Positions 46,032-58,686 of a stretch of DNA of 64,000 bases are shown piece by piece. The DNA lies in NCBI RefSeq assembly GCF_040802235.1, contig NC_133169.1, positions 44,709,034 through 44,773,033 on the forward strand. Reading direction: 5' to 3'. Numbering within the stretch: the stretch's first letter is position 1; each line of letters starts with the position of its first letter. Below the pieces are notes generated by a model. It ran no database searches. It saw only the letters and a program-made list of their open reading frames with translations, and was not told the DNA's origin. Origin of the DNA: Manis javanica (lineage: Eukaryota > Chordata > Mammalia > Pholidota > Manidae). A program made the position numbers and the translations under genes.

Positions 46032-46340
46032 CCCCCCTCTGGGTAAAATTATAGTATTTCCAGAATCTCTCGCCTGGCCTTAGTGCATCTCCGTATCAGT
46101 AGGTGTCTCCTAGGGGTGGGGAGAAGTAGGCCATCTCCATATCTATAGGTGATCACAAGGGGGAGTGAGGGCATGACTGGACCCAAGAGGTTGGATGGGG
46201 TCCCTTTTTGCAGCCATGTTGCGAGAGTCACAGGTGAGCAGAGGTGGAAAACTGCTTGTAAACAATAATTGGGTTTCTCCCCCTTTACTCCTCCCTTTGG
46301 CTGACTTTGGTTTCAGAACTATCTTGCCCCAGACTCTCCC
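46032..46340 (+). repeat. Solo LTR, recurrent ~0.3 kb family (copy 4, unit A)
   Basis: It opens with 'gggtaaaattatagtatttccag', carries 'gtaaacaataattgggtttctcc' (degenerate poly(A)-signal block) and ends near 46335. It pairs with 63364-63670 in unit B. A reverse relative sits 0.47 kb downstream at 46803-47048. Confidence 0.7.
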
Positions 46341-46802
46341 CCTTGGACTTGCTCTCCCATGTATCTCACCCATAGTATCTCTAACAGCATGCTACGGGGG
46401 ACTCCTCATCCTTACATCTTCCAAATGACAAGCAACAATTTAGATGAAATTTTTGATGACACATTATATTTTTATGGTGACTTCCATGGCTTGGTATATG
46501 TCCTGCTTTAGCCATTATCATGTCACTAAACAGAGTATTTCATATGTGGTTATATTAAAAAGACATCCTCAAGTTTGGTAACTGGTAAATTTGACACCAC
46601 CCTGGGAAGGGTCTAATGGTCTTGCTAAATTGACTCTAGTCATGTATAAATGGAGACCCAAGAGATTTACTGGATGGCGCATTGCCTTCCTCAGTTCTGC
46701 AGCCATTATTTTAGCTACTGCCTCTGTAGCAGCAGTGTTATTAAAGAATCTATCCACACGGCTAAGGTAGTGTAACTCTGGGGGGGGAATATTTTCCCAG
46801 CC
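46341..46802 (+). pseudogene. Class II env remnant: cleavage/fusion-peptide region
   Basis: The stretch 46663-46752 encodes RFTGWRIAFLSSAAIILAT and a following hydrophobic run ending in VLLKN. This is the look of a betaretrovirus-like fusion peptide at the start of the transmembrane subunit. Upstream 46345-46660 is decayed. It is separated from the env C-terminus (47049-47606) by a reverse solo LTR. Unit B repeats this from 63670 to the window end. Confidence 0.5.
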
Positions 46803-47048
46803 TGGGGCAAATTACCTTTGACCTGAAATCTGTCAAAGGGAGAAATAAAAGGGGAGAAACCTGTTTATTGCTCACAAGCAGTTGTCCACTTATACTTACC
46901 TGTGTCTCTCACAACCTGGCTGCAAAAAGGGACCCCACCCAATCTCTACTGTCAGATATGCTGGGCTCCCCTGGAAATTACCTACTGATATGGGGATGCA
47001 CTAAGGCCAGGTGAGAGATTCTGGAAATATTGCAATTTTACCCACAGG
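46803..47048 (-). repeat. Solo LTR, recurrent ~0.3 kb family (copy 5, reverse), splitting env
   Basis: The plus strand reads 'gaaatctgtcaaagggagaaataaaa' at the left and ends 'attctggaaatattgcaattttacccaca', the reverse complement of the LTR opening. It sits between the fusion-peptide and C-terminal parts of a class II env, so it inserted into env. The arrangement matches 14437-14713. Confidence 0.7.
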
Positions 47049-47606
47049 TAGTTAACCATGTTATGACTAACATCACTTGAGCAATGATAACACAAACACA
47101 AACTGATAATGGCATTACGCAGAGGCTGCCAGCTATGGAGGCTGCTCTTGAGTGGCTTGGGGACTAACAACAAGCTCTCATTGATCAACAACACATGCAA
47201 TGCAACTGACAACATGACAAAATCTGGTCACACCATCACCATATGATCAGTCTCAGCCCTAATGGGGCCTTGTAAATTGACACTTGCTAGGAGCCTTTTC
47301 CTCTAATCTTCAGATGGAACTTAATGCTCTCTCTACTCAATTACATCAACAGTTACTTCATATCTAACCAGAAACACAAATACAGGTTGAACAGATTTAT
47401 CCAATATCATGAAATAGTTAGCCAACAAATTGGTTCCATATCATTAATTTATGTATTGGGTCATTGTAGCTCTTTGTCTCTTAATCATTTTCATTTTTCT
47501 TGTAGCCTTATAAATGATTTGTATCACTATGATCGACTCCAAGCATCATGAGCAACAGCTGGTTACATTGCTGTTGTCTGAGAAGCCTGATGGATATTAG
47601 AACCAT
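47049..47606 (+). pseudogene. Class II env remnant: transmembrane subunit C-terminal part
   Basis: From 47300 onward it parallels 14790-15080: a leucine-rich stretch (ELNALSTQLHQQLL), a hydrophobic anchor near 47455-47510, then a polypurine run (aaaagggggat, 47607-47617). 47049-47300 is env-like but decayed. Stops and shifts make it non-coding. Confidence 0.5.
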
Positions 47607-47620
47607 AAAAGGGGGATCCG

Positions 47621-47960
47621 TGGGGAACCAAACGGCTAAGTCCGGAACTAGAAAGCGGTAGGGCCACACTGCAAGCAGAACACTGTTCCCTTTGCAGCAT
47701 GATGTGCTTCGCTTGTCTATTACTGGGTGCATGGGGTTTTATTTTGTTTGAAGTCATGGTAATGGCTCTACCTGATTGCCTGCACATACCCTGCAACATC
47801 CTATTTGTCAAAAAGCCTTCTGATGTGCTGTACATTGTTTTTCTAAATGTATGCTCAATAAATATGAGAGATTGACAGCAGTTCAGGGAAACCTCCCTTA
47901 GCCTCCCTCTCACCTCTCTTGACTTTCCTATCTTGAGTAGTTCTTTCTGCTGCCACTGAC
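47621..47960 (+). repeat. Partial class II LTR (second copy of 15094-15440)
   Basis: It begins TGGGGAACC after the polypurine run and aligns with 15094-15440 including AATAAATATGAGAG (47859-47872). It loses similarity near 47960, so the stem-loop array and primer site of the first copy are absent here. Confidence 0.7.
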
Positions 47961-48623
47961 CAACCCAGACAACAGAGTGTTGTGCATTTCAAAATGTATT
48001 AAATGAGTAGATCTCATGTAGTGTTCCTACCACACACAAGCTCACACACAAACACACATAGGAACACGAGGAAACTCTGGGAGATGTTGGATATGCCCAT
48101 AACCTTAACGGTATGATAAGTGTTTGCATATGTCCAAACATATCAAACTGAATATGCTAAATATGCATAGTTTGTATATCAATTATGCCTAAATGAAACT
48201 GTTGGAATATATAAAATGTAAGAAAAACAAAGAAATGAAGTTTTTGAAGCCACCTTCCTTCTTATTCCCAATACAAAACTATTAGGGCATGGAAGCTTTG
48301 GAAGTTTAATTTAGTTAATTCAGTTAACTTACTAAGATTTAAACACTGAAAATCAGCTTAGCTTACTCTTTATCCATGTTATCTTTTACTGCTCAGACTA
48401 ATCTGCTTCTTTTGCTTTATTTCTTGAATCATCACTATTTTGAAGTAGCGCATCGCCTCCTCACGACACCTCTCCTCACTGGAGAGACGGAAGACCACTT
48501 TGGGACTGTGACGCTGGCGTGTAGAACATTTGCTTTTTCCCCACTCTGGACTTGCCTCAAAGTCTTTCTACTCAAATGTTGATGATATCATCTCAAAATC
48601 CATCAGGATTCTTCCATCATGTA
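47961..48623. other. Intergenic, no recognised feature
   Basis: AT-rich DNA with a CA-rich stretch near 48030-48060. No gene or bounded repeat identified. Confidence 0.4.
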
Positions 48624-48785
48624 TCAACCATTCAAAACCTTCTCAACGCCATGTTCTATTCTATGGTGTCCCCCTTTGCAAACCCTATTATCTTTAGTCT
48701 AAGAAATAGGGACATTAAGAGTGCTTTGGGTAGAATGTTTATTAGAATGCTTCATTTCCCTAAAAGAATTTGTATGTGTGTGTGA
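48624..48785 (+). pseudogene. Olfactory receptor 3' fragment (TM7 and C-terminus only)
   Basis: About 50 codons in one frame to a TGA at 48783-48785 match the end of the intact receptors. STIQNLLNAMFYSMV is followed by SPFANPIIFSLRNRDIKSAL and a GRMF end. It keeps an NPIIF motif. Nothing upstream resembles TM1-TM6, so it is a truncated copy. The 3' flank to about 49080 also resembles the receptor A flank ('ggtatataaataaatta' region), showing that the duplication included flank. Confidence 0.85.
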
Positions 48786-51700
48786 TTGGAAATATTTCTT
48801 TCAATAATAAATGTGGAAATTGAGTTCCTATTAAATATTAATCCAAAATTCAGATACAGTTAAAATTTAAGCCACATAATTGTTTTATACATTAAAGGGT
48901 ATATAAATAAATTAGGTGTATTTAATAATTTGAATTGGATCATGGATTGTGTAAGAATAATTTCTTTTTCTTGTTGAAAGTTAACATAAGATTATACGTA
49001 GTAATTTTTTGCCTTACCATCTCATGCTGTAAGTGAATTAAGATATAAAAAGAAAATCTTTTTCCTATGTGAATAAAGATTTGTTGCAGCATGTAATTTT
49101 TCATATAATTCTCTAAAAGCTCTTCATATTTCCATGGTGTCAGCTGTAACTTGACATATTATGTTGACAATTGTTTTCTGGCAAAATATCAGGTATATAT
49201 GTAGAATATTGCATGTGCTCCTGGGAAAATAAATTTTTAAAATTTTTTAATGAAAAACATTTTTTTGTTTGAGGGTATTGTCAGCATGTCTTTTATGACA
49301 GGTTAGTTTATCGTGCTCTACAAAATCTGGACTTACCAATGCTCTTTTGCCTATGTTACTCATGTTCTTGAAGAGATGGTAGCTGAAAAGTAGATCAGCC
49401 TGGGGGTTATTAAAACAATGGTCATCCCTGAGGCCATCCCAGAGTGAAAAGTGTGACTTAGCAAAACACAATGCACATCCTTATAGGACAAGGTTCTTAC
49501 AGACCAATGTGACTCCCACACATAAAGTAGGAACACAGGCCACAATGTCCATTTCTGTCTGTCATGTGATGGAGTAACGTGGGATGATAGTCATTCTGTG
49601 AAACATCAGATTTCAGCAAACTTTGGAAGTATCTTTCAGGCTTAGACATGCTCTTGAAGGTTTCAAATGTTATTCTGGAGTTCTGATATAGTTTTTCCTG
49701 ACAGGTATTTCCAGAACAATAGTTTTGGTGAAGGGACTAATTCCTGGACTGTCCTGGACATCACTTCATTTCCTTAGAGTTGTACAGATATTATTTCTTC
49801 CTGGGACATTTTTATTTTTGCTATATACTGTGAAAACGTTGTTTCTTTATCTTCTTACTTATATTGTTTAAATGAAAGTTTACAATCAAACTTATTCTTT
49901 GTCTTTTATATATTTTTTTCTCCAGCTTATTTTCAGTTTTACTCTTAACAACTAGGAGCAATTTTACCACGATGTGTCTTTGTGAAGCTTTCTTCACATT
50001 TGTTTTGCTTTCAGTACATTTATCTCAGACATAGTAGTTTATAGTTAACATCAAATTTGTAAAAATTTGGCAATTATTTCTTTAAACATATTTCTTCCCC
50101 CTTTTCATACTCTTCCCCTGTGTGGATTCTATGTCAAATGGGCTGCTTTCAGTTGATTTTTTACATTTTAAAAACGTTTTTGTGTGTTTTATTCCCAGTA
50201 GTTTCTATCACTGTAATTTCAGTTTCACTCTTTTCTTCTGCAATGCCTAAAATGCCATTATCCTTACCAGTAGAGTTTCCTAGGTGGGAAAGAGTGTATT
50301 AAACACTAAAACTGAGTTTGGGGTCTTTCAAAATTTAAACCAAGTTGCATACTTCATTGGTAGTTTCTTTGTTTTCCTTCTTGTCTTTTCTTGCTCTCAT
50401 TTCAGTCCAGCATCCAGTTATGATATGGAGTCATGGCATTGAATCCACTATATTACATGGTACTCTGTGATCATGTTATCTATTGTCCTCACATCTCTGG
50501 CCAATTCTCAGTCTTTCTTGTGTTTCATGAACATTATTTCATTTATTTTTTTGAAATACAGAAGTCAGTTATTTTGCAGAATGCTTCTCATTTTGTGTCT
50601 GATGCTTTCTCTTGGTTAGATTTGAGCTATAAATTCTGGGGAGGAGCAAAACAGAAGTATAATTACCTTCTCTTCCATTCTATCACTGTGTATTTCGGAT
50701 TAAGTTAATTAACACTGACTATGTTAATACTGATACTCTTTTAAGGTGCTGTCTGTTGTCACCATCACTATATACATATGTTAGGCAAAAGGACCTATGC
50801 ATCTCAGGCCAACACCTGGCTAGGGAAACAAGACCAATGACATAGGTGTGAGAAAATGGACAATAAATGTAGCCTCCATGACAAAGAATCTCAGAACTTA
50901 TGGGTAAAATTATAATGTATAACATTTGGCTTAAGAGAAAATGGGGATATTACTATTGATGTGATGAAGGTGAAAGTTTGGATAAAATCTGGAATATATG
51001 AACAAATTTTATGTGAGTAGTTTCATTTGTCTGAATTTAATATGGAAATTAATATATCTACTCTTTAAAAATAAGGAGGCATGTAAACCCAACATTCTTG
51101 GTGTACCAACTGGATATGCTAAATGGGAATATGTAGAAATGCTGAAATGTACACATATTGTTATTTTGGAATAGTTAAATATATCTGGTGGATAAAAAGA
51201 GATTAATGTTTTAATACATAGCATGTTAGAAGCCCAGTTTTTTTTGGAAATTTTAAGACTCCATATTCCACGTCTGGGGATAGTGCTATCTCCTATTCAT
51301 AAAGTACCTAAGTACATCTTTAAATGGTGACATTAATAATAGACAATATGATCTGAACATAGTGGTCTTCCCCTAGATGCCTTGGGCCCCAAGGATCCAC
51401 ACTCAGATTTGATTTTGGAAGTGCCTGTAGCACATCCTTGTGCAGGATTGAACCTGTGGAAAAGGCTTTGAGAAGCTTCCGACAGGGACTACTTGAATTT
51501 AGACCATAGAATTTTCAATGGAGAGATATTAGCTTGGTATTGTCTTTAACAATACTGTAGTCTGGCTGAAGGTCCTACAGTAATCATAAAAGTTGAGATA
51601 GCACACAATTTTGGTTGATGCTAAATACTCTAATGGGATGGTGGTGTCCAGATCATCAGCACCAGTTCCACAGCAAAGTGCAAATGGATTCTTCAAGAAC

Positions 51701-51911
51701 ATGCTACCATGTAATGAAACCACTCACCTTATTCACAAGCTGATAACGTCTTTTTTCCAAGACTGACATTGGAACCACCTGAGGAACTTCTGAATCCTGT
51801 CGTCCTATTGTCATTGCCCTAAGAACAAACCAATTTTGAACAACAAAGAGCTGCCTGCAGCAACCAGGAAGCACGAAAGAGCTTTGCCCTCCCTGCAAAT
51901 ACCCACGCAAA
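48786..51911. other. Intergenic: receptor flank, possible old L1, unassigned sequence up to the duplication junction
   Basis: 48786-49080 is diverged receptor-type 3' flank. 49840-50640 resembles a reversed old L1 ORF1 region ('ttggcaattatttctttaaacat' and neighbours), at moderate-to-low confidence. 49247-49560 has two overlapping minus-strand open frames I cannot identify. 50720-51905 is unassigned. No intact gene. Confidence 0.4.
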
Positions 51912-52124
51912 ATTCTTAATCATAGTATAAGTTGTTCACAGGAGTAGTAGTAGAGCATGGAGAATATAGCCAATGATTTTGTAACACCTTCATGTGTTGA
52001 AATATAGTAACTACTTAATTGGGTTGAGGACTAAACAATATGTAACTGCTAAACCACTGTGTTGTGTACTTTAAACCAATATAAGATTGTAGACAACAGT
52101 ATTTCAAATAAGAAAAAGAAAACT

Positions 52125-55100
52125 AACACTGTGTAACTTTAGGGTGCACACCATATAAATGTTCAAGCCGTATATATTGTGAATGACCACAGCAATAACA
52201 TTGGTTAAGACATGCATTGTCCCACATAATTACATATTTTTGTTGTGACATTTAAAATATAGTATCTCACCAACTTTCCATTATATAATGCAATATTATT
52301 AATTATATTCAACACCCTGTACATTAAATCCCCAGGACCAATCATATTGTAACTAGAAGGTTTCTCTCTTTGGCCAATATGTCCTTATTGCCGCACAACC
52401 CGGTCTCTGGAAACCACCGTAATACTGTTTGTTCTGATAGTTTGAATTTGACTTTTTAAAAATAGATTTCACATAGAAGTTAAATCACACAGTTTTTGTC
52501 CTTGTCCTATTTATTTCACTTAACATAATATTCTCAAGGTCTATTCACTTTGCAGTAAATTGTAACATCTTAATTTTTATGGCTGGATAATTTCCATTAT
52601 ATACATGTACCTCAGTTTACACATTCAACCATTTACAGACACGTGCATTGTTTCAAGTTCTTGGCTACTGTAAATAATGCTGCAATGTACATGAGGTAGC
52701 AATCTCCTCAGGATAGTTTTTTTATATGTACCAAAATTAGAATTTCTGGGTAATACGTTATTTCTATTTCTAATGTTTTGAGGAATTCCAATACTGTTTT
52801 CCATGGTGATTATACCAATTAGTACTCCCACATAAAGGGAATATGTGCTCCTTTTTCTCGACATTCTCAGTCATTTACCTCTTGTCATTTGATGATAACC
52901 ATTTTAAGAGGTGTGTGGAGATACTGCATTTTGGATTTGAGTTGTGTTTCCTTAAAGATTAGTAGAGTTGAGTACCTTTTATTGACTCTGCTTGCCTTCT
53001 GAGTATCTTCTCTGAATACATGTCTATTCAGGTCCTTTTGTCCATTATATTTGGAGGAGGATGATGATGATAACTAATTTGTTAGAGAGTTGTATGAGTT
53101 CTTTATCTATTTTGGATATTAATATATGTAAATTGTAAATATCAGATATGTGGTTTGTAGTTATTTCCCATTCCAAGGTTGTCTTTTCACTTTGTTGAAT
53201 GTTTATTTTGCTGTGCAGATGTGTTTTAATTGGACATCATCCCTCTTGTTTACTTTTGCTTTTGTTGCATGTGCTTTATGTCTCATATTCAAAAAATCAT
53301 TGCAAAGATCTGCGCAAAAAAGATTTTAGCCTATTTTCTTCCTGCTGTTTTATAGTTTTGGGCCATGCATTTAACTCTTTAGTCTATTTTAGTTAATTTA
53401 TGAGAGTGGTGTCGGGTGGGGTCCTATTTACTTATTTTGCATACAAATATCCAATTACACCTTTGCCATGAGAAAAGACTGTCATGATCAAATTTTGTTT
53501 GGTGTGGCTCCTTTGCTAAATAGTGATTGACTGCGTATGCAAGGATTTATTCTAGGCTCACGATACTGTTCCACCACTCTATTCTGTTTTTATTTCCAGA
53601 ACCATGCTGTTTTTATTATGATTGTTAGCACTGTAATATCTTTTGAAATAAGAAGTAAGTAACTATCACTGCTATTCTGTTCCAGGATTGCTTTGGCTAT
53701 TCAGGGATCTTTGTGGTTCCTTAGAAAGATTAGGATTTCTTTCTCTTCCTGTAAAAATTTCCAGTGGAATATTGTCGGGGATTGCATAAAATCTATAGAT
53801 GGCTTTGGTTAGTATGCACATTTCATAGATTTAATTCTTCCAATCCATGCACAGATTTTTTCCCTTTGTTTGTGTCCTCTTCAATTTCTTTCAGTGGTGT
53901 CTTATAATTTACAGTATAGAGAAACTTCACCTACTTGGTTATTTTTTTCTGTCATTGTTTTTGATATTGGATCTGAAATTATTTTACTTTTTAGAAAATA
54001 TTCATTTGTGTATCAAAAATTCTATATTTTTCATGTTGAATTTGGGTCATTCAACACACTGAATTTGATTATTAGATTAACCATTTTTGGTGGAATGCCT
54101 ATGATTTTCTCTATATTAGAACATGTCATCTGATAATAGAGTTGTTTCATTTTTTCTTTCTAAGTCTGATGCCTTTTCTTTCATTTTCTGGCCTGATTTG
54201 TCAACTAGGACTTCCCATACTCTGTGGAGTAGGAGCAGTAACAGTGGGCACCCTTTCTTAGTTCTGATTTGGAAGAAAAGCTTGGAAATGCTCACCACTG
54301 AGTATGATGTTAGTTGTAGTCTTTTCATATACGAAGTTCACCATGTAAAGTTCTGTCTTCTACACCTAATTTGTTGAGACTTTTTATCATGAACAGTTTC
54401 GAATCGTGTCACTACCTTTTGCAAGTATTGTGACGATCATATGATTGTTTTCTTTCATACTATTGATGTGTTGCATCACATTTGTTGTTTGCATATGTTA
54501 GATCATCCTGGCTTCCAAGAGGTCAGTCTTCTTATTGTGGTTTAAGACCCTTTTCCTGTGCCTCTGACTTTGGTTTCATACTATTTCCTTGAGAACACGT
54601 TAATATATATTTATCCAGGATATTGGCCTATTGGTTTCTTTTCTCTTACTGTCCTTCTCTTGCTTTGATACCAGGAATATATTGGGCTCTTAAAATGAAT
54701 CTGAGAGTATTCATCTTTTCTAATTTTGAAAATAATTGGCATTCATATTTTCAATGTGTTTTTTTCGAATTCACTGCTGAAGCCATATGATGAAGGGTTT
54801 TACATTTTGCAGATATTTTTATTATTGATTTAATCTCCTTACTTGTTATTCATATGCTCAGATTTTATGTTTCTAATCCAGTCATGATTATTTGTATGTT
54901 TCTAGCAATTTATCCATTTGTTCTATATTGTCCAGCTTTTTGGCATATTATTCTTTAAAGTGGTCTCTCGTGATTCTTTTTATTTCCTTCATATCAGTTT
55001 CAATGTTTCCTCATTCATTTATAATTTTATTGACTATGGTCCTCTCTCATTTTTTCCCAACTAGTCGAACTGGACTTTGTCAATTATGTTTTTCTTTCAA

Positions 55101-55660
55101 AGAACCAACTCAGGCTTGTTAATCACATCTCTTTCATTCCCATTCTCTACATTTGTTTCTGCTTCAATCTTTATTATTTACTTCCTTCTGGAAACTTTGG
55201 ACTACATTTTCCCTTTTGTAATTCTTTAAGTTTTAAAGTGAGGTGTTTATTTGATGCCTCTCTATATTCTTGATATATGCATTACGTGTATAAACTTCCC
55301 TCAGAATTGTTTTGCTGTATCCCATAAGTTTGGAATGTTGTCCTTTCATTTTCTGTTTGAACCTTTTTATTTCCCTTTTAATACCTTACCTGACCCACTA
55401 AAGCTCAGCATTATGTTGATTAATTTCCATGGATTCATGAATTTTCTAGTTTCCTCCTGTTCTTGATTTTTAGTGAGATTTATGCTACCATTCTTTGTTT
55501 TGTGATCACCCTTATTAGGATTATTGGGTGACAAACACAGAATCAAGTTTGAATCCATGAGAAATGATATCCTTCCCTTAAGTAGATGGTATTTGCTTGC
55601 ATAAAACTGGGTAAAGATTTGTAAATTTTTAATAGATTTTATCTGTGTTTTTTTGATTCT
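52125..55660 (-). repeat. Ancient L1, reverse (unit B copy)
   Basis: Duplicate of 27490-31030. The stretch 53200-54400 is nearly identical between units, while 54400-55300 differs more, suggesting uneven divergence or partial conversion. Confidence 0.75.
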
Positions 55661-55789
55661 TTATAAATAATATTAAAATTATTTTATAACATTTTTTGTA
55701 AGAGCAGGTTTTTATTAATTGTGATGGTTTGTATAAATAATTTTTAAAAGTCACTTTACTGAATTGTGTACATATAAAATTTGTATAAT

Positions 55790-56290
55790 TTAATGTATAT
55801 AATTCAATTAGTTCTGGGATAAGTATTAACCATAAAATCATCACCACCGTCAAAGTCATTATCATCAATTACTTTCCAAAATTTCCTTATGCTGCTTTTT
55901 TATTATTATTTTTCTATGGTAAGAACATTTAACCTCAGATCTATTCTCTTAACAAATTTGAAGTATACAATAGAACATTGCTAGCTATACACATTGTGTT
56001 GTACAGTAAGTCTTGGGAACTTATTTCAGTTAAGTCTTGTCACCTACCCATTTCTCCTTTTCCCCAAGCCTGGAAAACTACCATTTAGCTCTGTGCTTCT
56101 GTGAGATTGATGACTTTTTATATGAAAGTGAGATCACTCAGCATTTGACTTTCTGTGTCTGACATATTTCACTTAATATAATGTCATGTGGACATATCCA
56201 TGTTGTTAAAAATGGTATGTTTTTCAATACCTTAGAGGTGTAATAATATTTTTGATAAGCATTTTTACATGCACAGTAAGTATATTTTGT
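55790..56290 (-). repeat. Old L1 3' end, reverse (unit B copy)
   Basis: Duplicate of 31130-31640 with scattered substitutions and small indels. Confidence 0.6.
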
Positions 56291-56834
56291 ATGATTTTGT
56301 TCAGTGTTTGTTACAAATAAAATTTGTTTAGATATTTTCTGCATTGGTCAGGAAATCCAGAGCAAGGTTAGGTTATAGCATTGCAGTTTTGCCCTTGACT
56401 GCAGAAAAAGATCAAACAATATTTCATATTTATATAGGAAACGATGTTTTTTGTTATAGTTACTGTTTATGAGAATAAAGTTGGCCCTAACATTACTATT
56501 TTGCTGATTTTTTAAAATTAGGAAGTATTGAACTGTATTAAATTATTTTAGATTCTATGGAGATATTGTGTTATCTCAAATGTTTGTTACAGTTCAATAT
56601 GAGTTCTTGAATTTCCTCCATTAGAATACTTTAGTTGAAAATTCAAATATTTAGTAGAGGCAGAAACATTACTTTTTCTAATATTATATCTTGCCAATTT
56701 TGGTAAAGTTGTGTTTTAGAAGAGTGTTTCATTATTATAATATCTTATGTTGTTATTTATAATGATAACTTCTTGACATAACTCCCTATAAATTTGCACA
56801 AAACTCCTGAATGTATAAATCCCCAGAATATCAT

Positions 56835-56905
56835 GAAGCGGAGGTGGCGCTATGTAAGCACACGCAGCGAGCAGCAGCGCACCCCGGCGGGGCCGGTGCT
56901 TTTTA
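56835..56905. other. Small GC-rich patch (unit B copy)
   Basis: Matches 32190-32255 over 'gtaagcacacgcagcgagcag' and the CCCCGGCGGGGCC palindrome. The right side then differs between units for about 40 bases before identity resumes at 'ggtccttggtaagtctcacc'. Confidence 0.5.
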
Positions 56906-57047
56906 GGCCTTTTCCCGGACACAACAGTTGGGCTGGTCCTTGGTAAGTCTCACCAGGGTTTCATTAATTTTATTTATGTTTTCAAAATTACATACATCAT
57001 GATAACTGTAAAATGGGGCCATAATTGGTTGATTGTGAAAATATATA

Positions 57048-58296
57048 TTAACACAGATACTTTTTAAAAATCTTTATTAAGGTCTGATTGATATACACTC
57101 TTATGAAGGCTCCACGTGAAAAATAACGTGGTTACAACATTTACCATTATTATCAAGTCCCCACCCATACCCCAACGCACTCACTGTCCATCACTGCATG
57201 GGCTGCTGCATTCTTAGGGTAAATTCCTAGGAGTGGAATTCATGTGTCAAATGGAATTTCTAATTTTTTTTTTGTTTTTTTTTTTATTTTGGTATCATTA
57301 ATCTACAATTACAGAAAGAGCATTATGTTTACTAGGTTCCCCCCTTTACCAAGCCCCTCCCACATACCCCTTCATAGTCACTGTCCATCTGCGTAGTAAG
57401 ATGCTGTAAAATCACTACTTGTCTTCTCTGTGTTGCACAGCCCTCCCCGTGTCCCCCATGCACTATACATGCTAATCGTAATGCCCTCTTTCTTTTTCTC
57501 CGCCCTTAGCCCTCCCTTCCCGCCCATTGTCCCCAGTCCCTTTCCCTTTAGTAACTATTAGTCCATTCTTGGGTTCTGTGATTCTGCTGCTGTTTGTTTT
57601 GTTCCTTCAGTTTTCCTTTGTTCTTATACTCCACATATGAGTGAAATCATTTGGTACTTGTCCTCTGCTTGTCTTATTTCACTGAGCATAATACCCTCTA
57701 GCTCCATCCATGTTGTTGCGAATGGTAGGATCTGTTTTTTTCTTATGGCTGCGTAATATTCCATTGTGTATATGTACCACCTTTTCTTTATCCATTCATC
57801 TACTGATGGACATTTAGGTTGCTTCCATATCTTGGCTATTGTAAACAGTGCAGCGATAAACATAGGGGTGCATCTGTCTTTTTCAAACTGGAGTGCTGCA
57901 TTCTTAGGGTAAATTCCTAGAAGTGGAATTCCTGGGTCAAATGGTATTTCTATTTTGAGCATTCTGAGGACCCTCCATACTGCTTTCCACAATGGTTGGA
58001 CTAGTTTACATTCCCACCAGCACTGTAGGAGCATTCCCCTTTCTCCACAACCTCGCCAACATTTGTTGTTGTTTGTCTTTTCTATAATGGCGATCCTTAC
58101 TGGTGTGAGGTGATATCTCATTGTGGTTTTAATTTGCATTTCTCTGATGATTAGGGATGTGGAGCATCTTTTCATGTCCCTGTTGGCCATCTGGATTTCT
58201 TCTTTAGAGAACAGTCTCTTCAGCTTCTCTGCCCATTTTTTAATTGAATTATTTGTGTTTTGTTTGTTGAGGCGTGTGTTAACACAGATACTTTTA
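57048..58296 (-). mobile_element. Unit B-specific L1 composite, reverse, with target-site duplication
   Basis: Bounded by TTAACACAGATACTTTT(T)A at 57048-57066 and 58279-58296. Unit A has one copy of this site at 32396-32413. The insert has two L1 pieces: 57067-57265 (a 3' end joined to a small ORF2 scrap) and 57266-58278, starting with a T-rich tract and carrying the ORF2 C-terminus (57624-58278, minus, with CWRGCGE and HCWWEC-type cysteines). It is nested or internally deleted. Non-autonomous. Confidence 0.85.
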
Positions 58297-58686
58297 AGAA
58301 TTTTAAATAAAAGCACAAAAACCAAAAACATCTGTTCAGAAATTATTGAAGAGCTGTTGCTATGAAGTCCATGGACCCCAAGTCCAGAAAGTAACCATCA
58401 TTTCCCTGCTGAGAGAAAATCAACTGTAATTCCAGAAGGATGAACCCGTGGACAGTGTCAGCTTGGGGCTGAGCACAGACAGTCCCAGGGCCAGGTGGCC
58501 ACAGCAGGCACTCTCACCTGGGGTATCCCCTGAGCTGGGGTCTGCCGCAGTCCACACCCCTTCCCTGCTCTTCCCAAAGGCAACTTCTGAGGACACTGTA
58601 GCCCTAGAAATTTTAATAATTGTTTTTATGCTCTTTTAATCTGCTTGTAGAAGATGTTCAACAGGAAAATGTACACTATGCTTTTT

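Larger units (their letters stand above)
27281..51911 (+). repeat. Segmental duplication unit A (~24.6 kb)
   Basis: Sequence from 27281 recurs from 51912 with small changes, at an offset near 24,630 up to about 32,396 and near 17,350 beyond 41,330. The change in offset equals the L1 present only here minus the L1 present only in unit B. Contents: old reverse L1s, a GC-rich patch, the full-length L1, one intact olfactory receptor, class II env remnant with flanking LTRs, a second receptor fragment and its flanks. Confidence 0.9.

Noticed and set aside
49247..49545. Two overlapping minus-strand open frames, possibly a processed pseudogene
   Set aside because: Residues do not match any family I know, and there is no poly(A) tail or flanking duplication.
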